Positions 23,604 to 35,629 of a stretch of 64,000 nt of DNA are shown one piece after another (position 1 is the stretch's first letter; each line of letters starts with the position of its first letter). Under the pieces are notes generated by a model. That model did not search any database. It saw nothing but the letters and a program-made list of their open reading frames with translations, and was not told where the DNA came from. Source of the stretch: Phragmites australis (taxonomy: Eukaryota > Streptophyta > Magnoliopsida > Poales > Poaceae); assembly GCF_958298935.1 (NCBI RefSeq), contig NC_084923.1, forward strand, positions 8,248,501 to 8,312,500. The letters run 5' to 3'. Both the position numbers and the translations under genes were made by a program.

Positions 23604-26600
23604 TCTCTCCCCTCCTTCGGAAACAGCTCGTCCTCGAGCTGAAAATTTGGATAGCGCTGCTTAAACGACTCCACATCTTCCCAAGTTGCATTGGAAGCAT
23701 CCTGACCTTGCCATCGGACCAAAACCTTCCAAATTCCTCTAGCAAGGCAACTGCGAACAATTAGAGCTGGTGTAGGCAATGCTCGACCATTAAGTATTGG
23801 TGGCAACTGAGGGACGTCTTGCGGTGGTTGGCCATAAAATTTTTTAAGGACGCCCACATGAAACATATCATGGATTTTTGCTCCTTCTGGCAGTCGAATG
23901 CGATAGGCCACATCACCAATACGAGCTAATACCTGAAAGGGACCATAGAAACGTGGGGTAAGCTTTCCTTTTGACGCCTGTATTAAAGCAGCAGGCCGAT
24001 GAAGAAGCTTCAACCATACCCAATCTCCAACACCAAATGCTACATCTGTGTGTTTGGCATCATAATATTGTTTAGCATGCTCTTGTGCCTGGAGAAGCCG
24101 TTCCCTAACATCAGCCAGGAACTCATCCCATTCCAGTAAGGATTGCTCCACAGCCGGTACTCTAGCTTCGCCCTTATCATATGCACGGAGAGTAGGAGAA
24201 TGACCATACACAATTTGAAATGGAGTGTCATGAAGGCTGCAATGATATGCTGTATTGTAACAATACTCAGCCTAAGGCAACCATCAAAGCCATTGTTTTG
24301 GCCGATCCCCCGTCAAACAGTGAAGATACATGATGATTACTTTATTTGCAGCTTCTGATTGACCGTCACTCTGCGGATGAAATGCAGAGCTCATATGTAA
24401 ACGAGTACCTGAGAGACGAAAGAGCTCTTTCCACAAATTGCTTGTGACAATAGGATCACGATCACTAACAATCGACTCCAGAAACCCATGCAAGCGTACT
24501 ACCTCATCAAAGAATGCCTTAGCCACTGAAATTGTTGTGTAAGGATGACCCAATGAAATAAAATGAGCGTATTTGGAAAACCGATCAATCACCGTAAGAA
24601 TAACAGATTTGTTGTTGATCTTCAGCAGTCCTTCCACGAAGTCCATGGCTATATCACTCCATATCTGTGATGGAACCGGCAAGGACTGCAGTAATCCAGC
24701 TGGATGAAGATGATCAGTTTTGTTTCTTTGACACACTGGACAATCCCTTACAAAATTTTGCACTAGATTCTTGTCCCCTGGAATCTGAAAATCCGCACGA
24801 AGACGATGAAGAGTCCGCTGAACGCCTTCATGGCCTATAGAATGAGCTTGTTCCAACAGTTGCAAAATTAAGGAAGAGTGAGCCGGTACAAAAATACGAC
24901 GACCAATGGTGACCAATCCATCACAGACTTCCCAAGCCGGTCCTTTCTTGCCAGCAAGAACATCTTCACGGAGATGATGTAATTCTGTGTCAGCCTCTAA
25001 TTCTTGCCGAAGATCATCCCATAATACGAATGTAGGTGATGATATAGCATTTGCCACCAGAGTTTCAGCATCACGGCGAGAAAATGCATCAGCCACTGTA
25101 TTGGTAGCACCAAGTTTATATTCCACCTCAAAATCAAATCCCAACAATTTACTTATCCAACGATGTTGAGGGATTGTCGAAAGCCGCTGATCAAGAAGGA
25201 ATTTCAAACTATAATGATCTGTTTTTACTATAAAGTGTCGACCCCAAAGATAAGGTCGCCAATGTCTGATAGCATGTGCCAACCCGATGAGTTCACGCTC
25301 ATAAGCTGCTAATCCTGCGTGTCGTGGCATCAAAGCATTGCTGAAAAACGCCACTGGGCCAGATGCTTGATGTAATACGGCACCAATGCCGGAACCTGAA
25401 GCATCGCATTCAACTATAAAAGTGCGACGGAAATCTGGTAATTGTAGTACTAGGGCTGAAGACAGCGCACTTTTTAGCGCGATAAACGCCTTAGAGGCTA
25501 CCTCTGTCCAAGCAAACCGGTCTTTCTTCAGAAGTTGCGTAAGAGGAGCTACAATGTTGCCGTAATTCTGAATAAAACGTCGATAATAACCGGCCAGGCC
25601 CAAAAAACCACGGAGCGCACGGATCGACTTTGGTTCGGGCCATTCTTTCACGGCATGAACCTTCTGACTTTCCATAGCTACGCCGTCCACAGTCACGACA
25701 TGCCCCAAATAAGAAACCGATGAAACCCCAAAAAGGCACTTAGATTTCTTGAGAAACAGATTGTGTTGGCGCAATGTCTCCAGGACCACTCGGACATGGC
25801 GCAAATGATCAGCCCATGAACAGCTATAAATTAAGATATCGTCAAAAAAGACAAGAACAAACCGACGAAGATACCGGCAAAGGATGTCATTTATGAGTGC
25901 TTGAAATGTTGCCGGTGCGTTCGTTAGACCAAACAGCATTACCAAAAATTCGTAATGACCTTGATGAGTTCGGAATGCTGTCTTTTCCACATCAGCTACA
26001 TGCATGCGAACTTGATGATAGCCACTGCGAAGATCCAATTTGGTGAAATTACATGCTCCACGAAGTTCGTCCAACAATTCCTCAACCACTGGGATAGGAA
26101 ATTTATCCTTGATTGTTATGGCATTGAGGGCCCTATAATCGACACAAAAACGCCATGAACCATCGCGTTTCTTAACCAAAAGAACTGGTGAAGAAAAGGC
26201 CGAAGTACTGAGGCGTATAAGGCCTTGACCGAGCATATCGGCACACTGGCGTTCCAGCTCATCCTTCTGGAGCTGAGGGTATCTATATGGTCGCACCGCA
26301 ACCGGCATTGCTCCATCGTAGAGGTGAATGCGGTGATCATGTATGCGCGCCGGCGGTAAACCAGATGGTTCATTGAACAAAGTTGCGAACTCTGTAAGTA
26401 AATGCTCCATAATACTGCCCTCCTGATGAATAGTGAAAATAGTAGGCTTCGTTCCGGGCACCCCTCGCCAAGTTACCCGCTGACCGTTGAGAACGCAAGA
26501 TATTGTTAGCTTGTTGAAATCCCACAATATTGGCCCAAGGGAGCGCAACCAACGTGTTCCAAGGATCAAATCATAGCCTCCAAGAGGCACTACAAAACAA

Positions 26601-26851
26601 TCCAGCTGAAACACCTCCTGTCCAATGCCAATTGATAGGGATTGGCAAACACCTGTGGCACAGAGCTGATCACTGTTGGCCACGGTCATGCACAATCCCG
26701 TGCGCACAATTTGGAGATGCAGCCCCAGACGTATTGTCACCTTATCGCATATAAAGTTGTGAGAAGATCCTGAATCCACCAGTGCCAGCAGCGCTTGACC
26801 GCCCAAAGTGACCCGTAGACGGACGGTGCCTACGGACTGGACACCCGCCAC
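23537..26851 (-). pseudogene. pol: Pol polyprotein of the Ty3-gypsy element, with two in-frame stops
   Basis: One frame runs the whole length. Visible in order: aspartic protease (ALVDSGSSHNFI), reverse transcriptase (KLDLRSGYHQVRMH and the FFDDILIYS active site), RNase H (FIVECDASGSGIGAVL), integrase zinc finger (HSIGHEG...CPVCQRNK), integrase core (SDIAMDFVEG, VSDRDPI, HPQSDGQSEA) and a C-terminal segment with WKVLVRWQGQDASNATWED, a chromodomain-like signature. Stops at 24286-24284 (TGA) and 24274-24272 (TAG) cut off the C-terminal part after the integrase core; the frame does not change across them. Both look like single transitions. The first piece is 855 codons and the second has about 225 codons from its first Met. 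The copy is non-functional, although all enzymatic motifs before the stops remain readable. Confidence 0.9.
23604..23618 (-). other. Polypurine tract of the Ty3-gypsy element
   Basis: On the minus strand the 15 bases directly before the 3' LTR are GAAGGAGGGGAGAGA. This purine-only run is at the expected site for plus-strand priming. Confidence 0.85.
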
Positions 26852-27138
26852 GGCGTAAAGGGAGATGCGTGGTTCGTCTGCTGCCTCCTCATGATCGTTG
26901 GTGGTTCGGTGCCATCTAATCGGGAGCCATTGGCTAACTCGTCCGCGATGCCTGATACTTCCACGCCCTTCACCTGTTCCAATCGCGTCAGCCGGTTCAT
27001 CACACCTGTTAATGCCGTGGTGACATCGGTCAGGGTGGACTGGATGTTGGTGACGCTTGTTTGAAACTCATTGCGCATCAGCTCCTACTGTTCGGCAAGG
27101 AGTTTCTTGAACTGATCGTGATCGGCCCCGAAGTCCAT
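26830..27138 (-). pseudogene. gag: Truncated gag of the Ty3-gypsy element
   Basis: The likely gag start is the ATG at 27138-27136, soon after the primer-binding site. A TAG at 27087-27085 interrupts it, then the frame continues with a heptad-like helix (FQTSVTNIQSTLTDVTTALT). At about 26900 the gag-like sequence stops and the lead-in to the protease begins, in another frame. The capsid and zinc-knuckle parts expected for this family are absent, so most of gag was lost in a deletion. Confidence 0.75.
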
Positions 27139-27145
27139 GGATGGT

Positions 27146-27162
27146 GGTGTCTCTGATACCAA
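27146..27162 (-). other. Primer-binding site (initiator tRNA-Met type)
   Basis: On the minus strand, two bases after the 5' LTR, the sequence is TTGGTATCAGAGACACC. Its first part matches the usual TGGTATCAGAG primer-binding site of plant LTR elements, complementary to the 3' end of initiator methionine tRNA. Confidence 0.85.
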
Positions 27163-27164
27163 GT

Positions 27165-27573
27165 TGTCACGTCCTTGCGACAGCGACCGAAGAGGATATG
27201 AGTGAGAGGTGGCCGGTCTGTCTCTTGCCGACTTCCTGCGCGTGATGAAGAAGATGAAGACGCCAAGGCGTCGGCTGATTGGGAACAGAAATGAGATAGC
27301 AGAGAACTTGAGGTGAGAATTAGATTAATCTATTCCTTGCCTCTTTCATATATTGGCTGCTCATTAGATAGAGTCTTAGCTGAACATATTCTAATCCTAT
27401 TACAATTCAATCTCCTAACTCAATCTCAACTAATCCTACCTTATCTGATTATATTGCCTTCTCTCAATCTAACTATGCTTATTTATTTAAATATAAATAT
27501 GATAACTTAGATACTACTTTGATTTCCTGCCGCCTCCCGTCTGCGCCTACTATAAGTATTTCCGATCATAACA
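27165..27573 (-). repeat. 5' LTR of the Ty3-gypsy element
   Basis: 409 bp, the same ends as the other LTR (TGTCACGTCC to GATCATAACA on the plus strand). In the direction of transcription this promoter-bearing LTR comes right after the PXN coding region, in the same orientation. Confidence 0.95.
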
Positions 27574-27618
27574 TATATATTACAAATTGAAGCAAAAATA
27601 ATTGGTCGTGGATTGCAC

Positions 27619-30600
27619 CTACGGTTTCTTGGACGTAGTAATAAGCATAGTCCTACTCCTGGCAACTAAAAGCACTGCTAACTTAACCAACTCCTCTTTT
27701 ACCATAAAGAGAACTGAGGCGGCAAAGACACTTTGTACAATCTTTGTACCCATTCCTTTGTAAAATCCTTGCAATCCTTCGTAGCGCACCATCTTTATTA
27801 TCGCATCTATTGTACCTAACAAACATAGTCAGTGTAACGTTATCAGCAACATGATTAGATATATGTGACAAAATGAGGAAGCAAGATATCGCATATATTA
27901 TCAAAGCACAATGGCTCAGAAAATATCAACAATTCGTCTCGACAAAAGGATATCAACAATTTGTTCTTGAAGAAAATATATCAACAATTTGTTACTAGTT
28001 TAGTTGCATAGTGGAGAAAGATACCTGTGTATCTGGACATCACATTCCTGCCAATTTCTTGTTTTGCTTGCAACCTAGACTGCAATAGTTAAGATGTAAT
28101 GATCAAACAAAAAAGGCATCACAGTTGTTGCAAAATTAAACCCTTCACCCAGGGTGATGGATTTGTGCCATTAATGCATGTAACTAGGTGCATCTAAAGC
28201 AGATCTAATACCAGTCCATTTGAGTGAAAGTATGATTACCCCATGGATTGGCTAGTTCCTATTTGGAAGGTTGCAATTGTCCTGGATCATTAGATAAGAA
28301 TCCAAAGATAAAGTAGAACTTTTGGCGCAGGAGACTTAATAGTTCCTTTGGTGGAAGCATCAGTTTTAAAGAATTTTTTATGAATAAAAGTATTGCATCA
28401 GACTACTTAACAGTAATAGTACAATCGAATGAAATCTGTTATGGGAATTTCACAAATGGCATGTGCATAAGGTTTTTTCTGAGCTTTGAATAGGCTACTT
28501 CATACCTCATTTTCGGAACAATGCGTTTAAACATAAAGTACGATAGTAGTCTGGAGTAAAAACTTTGAACAGAATAAGGGGTCAAAGTTATAACCAATCC
28601 CTCAATAAAATGTACCTTCACAACTAGCAATGGATAAGTGACAACAGTAGCTCCCAGTTTTGCTATTGCACCCAATAAGAAAACCTGCTCAAGGAGGAAA
28701 GTTCTGAGAAGGGCCATATAAATATATGTATGAAAATTACCATGAGCTTGTACATTCATATTCCTATTTAAACTTTGAATCTGGAGTACTAACAAAGCAA
28801 ATATAAGATCTGGACAGCGGAATGGGATAGATAAGTCATGAAGTTGATTTTTTTTCTTTCTTGTGTTTGTAGAAATGTACAGAAAGAACGTGGCTTGCTC
28901 CAGTAGTTCTCTTATACAAAAGTTTGTGAATCTTAAAGCAAAAGTTGTTACTAATAACTATGGGTAAATCTGCATTTTCGTATATTAATTGGTATAACTT
29001 GACAAGTATATCAAAGGCTATAATTGCAGTGAATTCGTATTGCTTGTTGCAAGTACATGGTGTATGATCATATAAAGAAATTAGTATTCGTCGTAATTAA
29101 GAGCAGCGGTACTGAGTAAGCACATCATGCTCTCCATTAATGTAGTAATTAAATCTCGATGGTCTCTGTTAGCTGGCCGCTGGCGCTGCCGCCAAACAAA
29201 ATATCGTATTGACGCATCCTACAGTGCTAAACCCAGGCGTTTTCTGTAACAGCCAGATCTTCCACAGACGATATACGTTCTTTTCTTCAGGTCAAACAGA
29301 ATCATGTGGATCGGAAGAGATGGAAGAGACATTTTGGGTAACAAACTAACTGTATCATGTAGATAAATTTGCCCTTGCTACAATTAACTACTCCTCTTCA
29401 AGATTAAGATTCGCAAACTTTTCATAAAAAGGACCACTGAAGAACAACCCAAAACATAATCAATTGCAATAGCAGATTGTGACAACCCATCAAAAACAAT
29501 AAAACGATTGCAGTCAACTGGTCTGAAGGTAACAACAACTAGTTTTGCGTGAAACATCTAATGTTGAACTATTGATTGACAAATTTTACACCCACCTCCA
29601 GCACCTGCTTCAAAACACTTGAATAATATAGCATTATAACAACATAGAACAATGAAGTTTCTGGAAGATAAACATGTAAGGTGATCAAAGAGTACAAACA
29701 ATCATACGTTCACAAAGGCAGGCAAATGCATCATTTTAGAAAGAAAAGCTTATTACAGGACCTAAATGTGAAAAAATTATACCTCCATAGCAGTGAGGTT
29801 CTTTTTAGGTAGTTGCTTTCCAGAACGCTTTGACTGGAGACGCTTTGCCAATGTTTCATAGATCATAAACTGAATTGATGGATTACATACCTGAGAATTT
29901 ACATGTTTCAGTAGCTGTGGACTTGCGTACATATCGATAAATTTCAAAAACAAATAACTAACCATGATTAATGTTGGAACAAGTCCTTTCCAAAATCCTC
30001 TTATGCCTGATTCACGATAGACCTCCCCGATCTGTCTAATACCGATAAAAATCAGTAAAATATGTGTGATAACTTTATTTGTGAAGTTAAAAGCAAATTA
30101 GAAAAAAAATCAGAACTTCTGACGCCAGTTACAGTTACTGTTCAGTATATTTACATGCAATTATTTGCAAATGAAGATTATAATTTTGTAGGGTTAACGA
30201 ATTAACCCTACCAATAAGAATTTGAGAAGATACTCCAGTTCAGGAACACGAATATTTGTATTCTCTATAGCCTAATTATTAAGCAAACAAACTTATATAA
30301 TATTTCTTGACCTAATAGTTAAGTCATTTGAAGATTAAGGCAAACAACTGTGACACTGGCATGTGTACTTCTCAGTTCTTTTTTTTAGGGAAAAAAAAAG
30401 AAAGATCTGAACCATTCAGCCACTGCCCTTTTCATTTCTTTATCAATAATTTTCAATATGAAAATTTAACATAAAAGTTAAGAATAAAGGATTGGCAACT
30501 TGAGGAAAGTAATGAGTGCTAACCGCTTGAAGTGTACCATATGGACGAGGTTTTTCAGACTCCAATTTAACCAACCTATCCTTCAGAATTGAAACCTCCA

Positions 30601-32586
30601 ATGAATTTGCCCTAGATACTTCTCTCAGCAAAAGCTCCCTCTTAGACTCCAAGATCTTCCTTTCTGCTTGTGTATGTGTCTGAAAGAAAGCCAAAGGTAA
30701 TTTACTGATTTGCTGCAATTTTTATTATGAGTAATGTAGAAGCATATTGCAGTTTATTTAGCCCTTGCATTTTTGGTACAAGCCTCGTAACAACAAGCCA
30801 CATGATGTTTCAACAAATATACAAGTAATATTTATCTATCAGTTAACACCGCTTTCGCATCACGTACCAATGTACCATAGTTCTCTGATTGCAAGACAAT
30901 GGGACGCTGAGCCATGCAAATGTAGCAGTTATAGTCACAGGCAAATCAAAAGCCTTTCCATAATCCATATGGTACATGGGGCCCGCTGTAGGAACTAGGA
31001 AGTATGGAAATACTTTGGGAAGATGTAAACAGAAGGAATAGCAACCATCTAGCTAGGTCATAAGGACTAGTAACTTAGTTTTTTCTCTAAAAATAATAAT
31101 TATGACTTAGTAAGGATCTTATTCAGTGGAGTAGTTTAAGGCTTGAAGCCTGATAGTAAAATGAGATTGTAGCATATATAAAAGTATGCAAACAATATTG
31201 TAAGCTCATCTTATCAAAGTTTTGCAATATGGGTCCTGCGTAAAAACTTCAGAAATATTCCTGAGGCTGCCTAATAGAGAAGACCATTTCAGTTCCTCAA
31301 TTCTCCTCACCCATAAAAATATCATGGAAACTTTTGGAGACAATGAAATGTAAGTTCTTTGCCTGGTCGCTCATACAACTTCATCTCTAAACAGCAGATG
31401 GCAACACAACATTGCGCAAGTATAGTAGGATGTAACCATAACACTAATCTAAGCATTCCCTGACAGAATCAATGATGGTGGTTTTCAGACAGTAGAACTC
31501 ACTAACCTTGTTTATAATTCTCTTCTTTAGTTAACTTTAGCAGTTCTGTTATTTTCGAAAACAAGAAATTAATTAACCTAGTTTACCTGCATCCGTGTCA
31601 CAAGAACCCATATTGGATTGGTAAGAAGAACATTGATTGACCTGCAGCGAAGGAAAAGTGAGCATGAGCATGCCTCAAGATCAAGAGTAAATTTCAGAGA
31701 ACTACACTTAAATGGTATAAACTATAAAAAATTACACTTTTTGGTCCTTCTCATAAAATATACAAACCCTGCACATATATTATCACAAAATTACACACTT
31801 TAACAAACCCTATTAGTTTGGTCGTCCAGTGACATCCCAGGTCCACACATAAGATAATTGACCAGCCCATGCATCCATTTCCTTTTGTTCCAACATTTAA
31901 TGCAACAAGTGATTGCAGTGCGAGTAGATGACTTACCCAGCAACAGCTGCAATACCAAGCCAGGAGAGCATCCCAACAGTACCATCCCCAAGGCCCTTCT
32001 TACCACGAGCAACTGCTACATCTTCCACCTTATTCTTGAGAAGCTGGTAGAAGTAGTAATAGATTCCCTGCAAGCATAAGAAGGATACGTCTAAAGAAAC
32101 TGTTCTGTAGTTACCGAAACTCACTTAGATTAGAGACTCCTGGAGTTGACCTGCGACGCAGCAGTGCCGATGAGAGAGGGCTTCAGGCCGCTGTACAACC
32201 CACCCCATCCTTCCGTTTGGATCAGCTACAGTAACTTGACTCCACACATGGTCATTAGGGGGCACTAGCAGCTGCTACATCGAACAGACCACAAGCCCGC
32301 GGGGAATCACCTGGAGCATCTGGAAGAGGGTGGAGATGTCGGTGGCGCCGCTCCCGGGCTTCCTCTTCTTCGCCGACCTCTCCGTCTGCTGCCGGGTGTT
32401 CACCTGTTTGAGCCATCAGTCATCAGGCAGCGCAAGTGTTTGCCAAATTGTGGAAGACTGGAGTTAATTAGAGCGAGAGGGGCGGCGGAGAGGAGAGGGC
32501 GGTACGGTTTGTAGGGGGTAGGTGATGATCTGGGCGATGATGCCGCCGCCGGCGCCGGCCAGGCCGTTCACTACCGCGCTCGACAT
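27619..32586 (-). CDS. PXN: Peroxisomal NAD carrier (PXN type), mitochondrial carrier family
   Basis: Eleven minus-strand exons: 32586-32506, 32403-32311, 32225-32151, 32067-31937, 31641-31587, 30679-30524, 30031-29963, 29890-29783, 28684-28616, 28079-28025 and 27815-27619. All are GT-AG and in phase, giving 362 residues. Three carrier repeats are visible: YPLQTVNTRQQTER (P24), NPIWVLVTRMQ (P136) and YPLLVVKSRLQAKQ (P274). The start MSSAVVNGLAGAGGGIIAQ, the ASQGIYYYFYQ segment and the end GLQGFYKGMGTKIVQSV follow the Arabidopsis PXN carrier closely. That protein imports NAD into peroxisomes in exchange for AMP or CoA-type nucleotides and supports beta-oxidation. The loop between repeats 2 and 3 (residues ~146-190) is long and charged, as in grass relatives. 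A Ty3-gypsy element inserted 45 bp past the stop probably lies in the 3' untranslated region. Other peroxisomal carriers (PNC) are less likely given the repeat sequences. Confidence 0.93.
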
Positions 32587-34209
32587 GCTCCCCCGCCTGA
32601 CAACCCAACGTCATTAACAAGCAGCAAGTGTCGAATTGCTACCACGAGCACAAGCCAATCGAGCCAGTCACCTTGTTAGTTGCTACGACTTCGTTCGGTT
32701 GAGCCGGGCAGGGCAGCCCAGGCGGCGGAGGCGCGCGCCGCGCCGCCGGTGCGAGAGGGACACGGTGCCGAGGCGGGGCCGCCTGTGCTCGTCGTGCGGA
32801 GTTGGACTGCTGGCCGGAGGGAGGTAGGAGGGATCGAACTGGGAGCCGCCGAACAAGAGGGAGGAGGGTTGCTCGTGCAGTCCCTACTCCCTAGTGGGTG
32901 GAGCAGGGTGTGAGTTCCGCGATTTTTCACGTTTCCCTTTCCTTCGCGGGATTAGGGGAGGAAAATGGCAGGTGCAGGGGCTGTTTGTTTTTTATTATAA
33001 TTTTAGCATTTTAATTTTAAAATTAGAATTGAAAATATATAGCGATTCTACAATTTAGATTTTACAATTTGAAGATAGATTATATCATAATTCATAATAT
33101 AACAAAATGTTACTTCTAAATTATGAATTATGACGTATATTTAACCATCATTGCTATTATAAACATAATATTTCGCTCTCTCCCTTCCTGCTGATGCTTC
33201 CCAAGCCATCGCATGACGCAGCTCACGGGGTGGCTAGCTGGTGCTCATGTTGGTTCTTGTGCTTGCAGGGGTTGCCGGCATCAAAACTGGGGTTAGGGTT
33301 GGCGATGTCGTGCGCCGCGGTAGACGCAACCTTGCAGAGGGCGAGGAGGAAGGAGAGGAAGAGAAGCGGGGAGAAGAGGGTGAGGAGCAGAGAGGTTGGG
33401 GCAAGGAGGAGGCGAAGGTAGATAACGGTGGGTGGGAACATGTGCGTGGAGTGATGCGGCGAGCATGGCAATCAACGAGGACGCGATGAGGCCCGCGACG
33501 GCGAGGCGGGAGAAGAGGGAGGCGGTGGAGAGGGTAGAGGAGAGAAGGTGAGGGAGGAGAGGGACAAGGGTAGGAAGGATGTAGAGGAGGCGTGACGGCG
33601 AGTTCAAAGAGGACGACGCAGATGATACGGAGGAGACGCGACCGATCCCAGTCGTGGTCGAGATTGTGGCGAGGATCGCGTGCGCCTCGATCAAGTTCGC
33701 GGTTGAGTAGTTGCCCACTTGTATGACGTCGACGTAGGTGACGAGAAGGTGCACAAGGTGACGAGAAGGTGGTTACGTCGCCACACATAAGATGCCTCAG
33801 AAAGGATACAGGGTGACTGAGAGAGAGAAGGGAGATGAGGAACTGAGGACAGGAGGTGGGAGATTATAATAACCTAGTGTTGTTTATTTTATATTATACA
33901 ATTTAGATTCTAGATTATAAGAATCATAATCTAGATTATTAGAATCACAATAAAAAAACAACTAATCCTTAAATTGTACTTGGAGAGTTGGTTTATCCAC
34001 TCACGTGTTGAGTTTCAAATCCCTCTCGAGTTTTTTCACAAAGCGTCTCAAGTTTTTAACAAAGCGTCCCTGACTTTCCAATCATGTAATTTATTATGTC
34101 GTACATGTGTTTTTATTTTGAAATGACAAGAAATAGAAAAAATAAAAAATGGCGTGTCTTAGGAGGACTAAATAGCCTTCAAGATGTGTTGTTGACAACA
34201 ATATCATCT
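32587..34209. other. Upstream region of PXN followed by transposon-like DNA
   Basis: The first ~350 bp are GC-rich and presumably hold the PXN 5' untranslated region and promoter. I found no clear TATA box. From about 32978 the sequence becomes the AT-armed unit described separately. Beyond 33980 it is AT-rich with nothing recognisable up to the diverged duplication at 34210. Confidence 0.4.
32978..33975. mobile_element. Possible transposon: GC-rich core between AT-rich inverted ends
   Basis: The left edge reads GGGGCTGTTTGTTTTTTATT and the right edge, inverted, GGATTAGTTGTTTTTTTATT. Behind each are 100-200 bp of AT-rich DNA; the right arm contains its own palindrome (GATTCTAGATTATAAGAATC and its mirror). 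The core, 33190-33850, is GC-rich with open frames in several phases on both strands, including 184 and 153 codons on the minus strand. I recognise no domain in them. A hAT- or PIF-type element with captured sequence is possible, but no target duplication could be defined. Confidence 0.35.
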
Positions 34210-34665
34210 TTCAACAATCATGAACTAATAGATCAATCTTTTGTTCAGGCGTTTTTTGCTTGTGCTTAACGTATTGATTGCAAAAGAAAAACTTTACAAG
34301 TCTCGATCAAAATTTGAGCAAAACAATTCATTTTTGGATACTTTACAAAGTTTTCCAGTGAGCGCCTGCACGTGACTCCCATTATGTAGAGTCGAGAATG
34401 CATCCTCATTTGTTCCCCCACTTCTCATCTTTTCCTCATACGACAAGCCCTCACCACTGATGAATCAATCTTTTATTTTAGTGTTTCTACGTTTTCTTAT
34501 GCTTAATGTGTCGATTGCTTGTAAAGAAAAAACTTATGGATCTTAGTCAAAATTTGAGCAAAATTATTGATGTTTGAATACTCATTGCAAAAGTTTTCTA
34601 CTGGACAATCACACGTGACTCCTACTGTGTAGAGCTTAGAGAAACATCCTGATTTATGCCACCTC
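34210..34665. repeat. Diverged tandem duplication, ~245-bp unit
   Basis: Two copies in the same direction share, in order, AATCAATCTTTT.TT, a CTTATGCTTAA.GT segment, TCAAAATTTGAGCAAAA, GTTTTC and CACACGTGACTCC....GTGTAGAG. The offset is about 245 bp (for instance 34309 and 34551 for the TCAAAATTTGAGCAAAA block). Identity is moderate, so the duplication is old. Confidence 0.6.
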
Positions 34666-34757
34666 AACATATTTCGTCTTTACCTTGCAACCAGCCCCCA
34701 ACCCCCTCCCCCCACACAAAAAAACGAATATGTGCAAATGCAAGTTGATCCGGTTTT

Positions 34758-34825
34758 GGCCCTGTTTGGGGCCACTTATGAGGCGATTCTCGACAAAAAA
34801 AGCAGTGAGTGGTCCCAAACAGGCC
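34758..34825. repeat. 68-bp hairpin with GGCCCTGTTTGGG ends
   Basis: The left end reads GGCCCTGTTTGGGGCCACT and the right end AGTGGTCCCAAACAGGCC, an almost perfect inverted repeat with a ~30-base loop. The end type is common on small grass MITEs. At 68 bp it would be very small, perhaps an internally deleted copy or a solo end of the neighbouring PIF/Harbinger element. Confidence 0.4.
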
Positions 34826-35204
34826 AATTCTCTGTGGTTGCTAGTGGACATGATTCTCACAGCCACCCTCAATTGCACTAAAATGCAGAAGCGGGGAGAT
34901 GGCTGGGGTTATAAAATTACCCCTAAAGTTGGCAAAAAATTACCCACCAACTGCCACGGCATAAATAGCCTTTCCCCAACTTCTTTGCTTGTGCTCGCCC
35001 CTCTCCTGAGCTCTCCTCTGTCGCTCTCACCTGGACGATTTATAGGGTTAGAGCACCGCCACATCAGACTATGCTGCCAGCCTGGATTGCACCGCCACCT
35101 CTCATCCGCATGGGCGCACGACCATCCAGTACCCTTCACCTGCTTTGCCATCGATCCAGCGAGCGCGCCGTCCGGAGCAGATGTCGCCGCCCCTTCCGTC
35201 CAAG

Positions 35205-35335
35205 GAGCCAACTCCTATCCATAGGCATCCGCCACCCCTGTCCATAGCCAAGCCGCCGCCCTTATCCACATCCGGCTGCCGCCCCTATCCACAGCCTGTC
35301 TCTGCCCCTATCCACAGCCAAGCACCTCCCCTACG
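35205..35335. repeat. GC-rich ~30-36-bp tandem repeat
   Basis: A motif like CCGCCCCTATCCACAGCC recurs about four times with spacing near 30-36 bp. It lies upstream of the PIF/Harbinger remains and may belong to that element. Confidence 0.5.
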
Positions 35336-35629
35336 AGCTTCGTCAGAACCATCGCCACCGCACTCAAAGTACTCCATTCCTCCTTTCCCCCTTTGCTTAT
35401 AAAAAATGCTTGATTTGTGTATGGAAGTTCGATTTAGCTACTGTATGGAAGTTCAATTTAGCTATTGTTGTTGTATGGATTGATTGATGGAATGAATGAA
35501 ATTGATACTCATTTACCCATTTTTGCTATTTTTTGCATTGCTACTAATGGAATGAATGAAATTGATACTCATGTGGCTCATAAGTTATTCGTGATGTAAT
35601 GTTCAAATGCAAATCATAGATAGGAAAGC

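Larger units (their letters stand above)
23190..27578 (-). mobile_element. Defective Ty3-gypsy (chromovirus) LTR retrotransposon with TATAT target duplication
   Basis: The element (23195-27573, 4379 bp) lies on the minus strand between perfect 5-bp duplications, TATAT at 23190-23194 and at 27574-27578. It has two 409-bp LTRs with TG/CA ends, a primer-binding site matching initiator tRNA-Met, a polypurine tract, a shortened gag, and pol in the order protease, reverse transcriptase, RNase H, integrase, chromodomain-like C-terminus. By eye the LTRs differ at about 25 of 409 sites, near 94% identity, which suggests insertion on a scale of a few million years. Gag is largely missing and both gag and pol carry nonsense codons, so the copy cannot move by itself. 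Confidence 0.95.

Noticed and set aside
33234..33788. 184-codon minus-strand open frame as a host gene
   Set aside because: No domain, strong GC bias, competing frames on both strands, and location inside a transposon-like unit.
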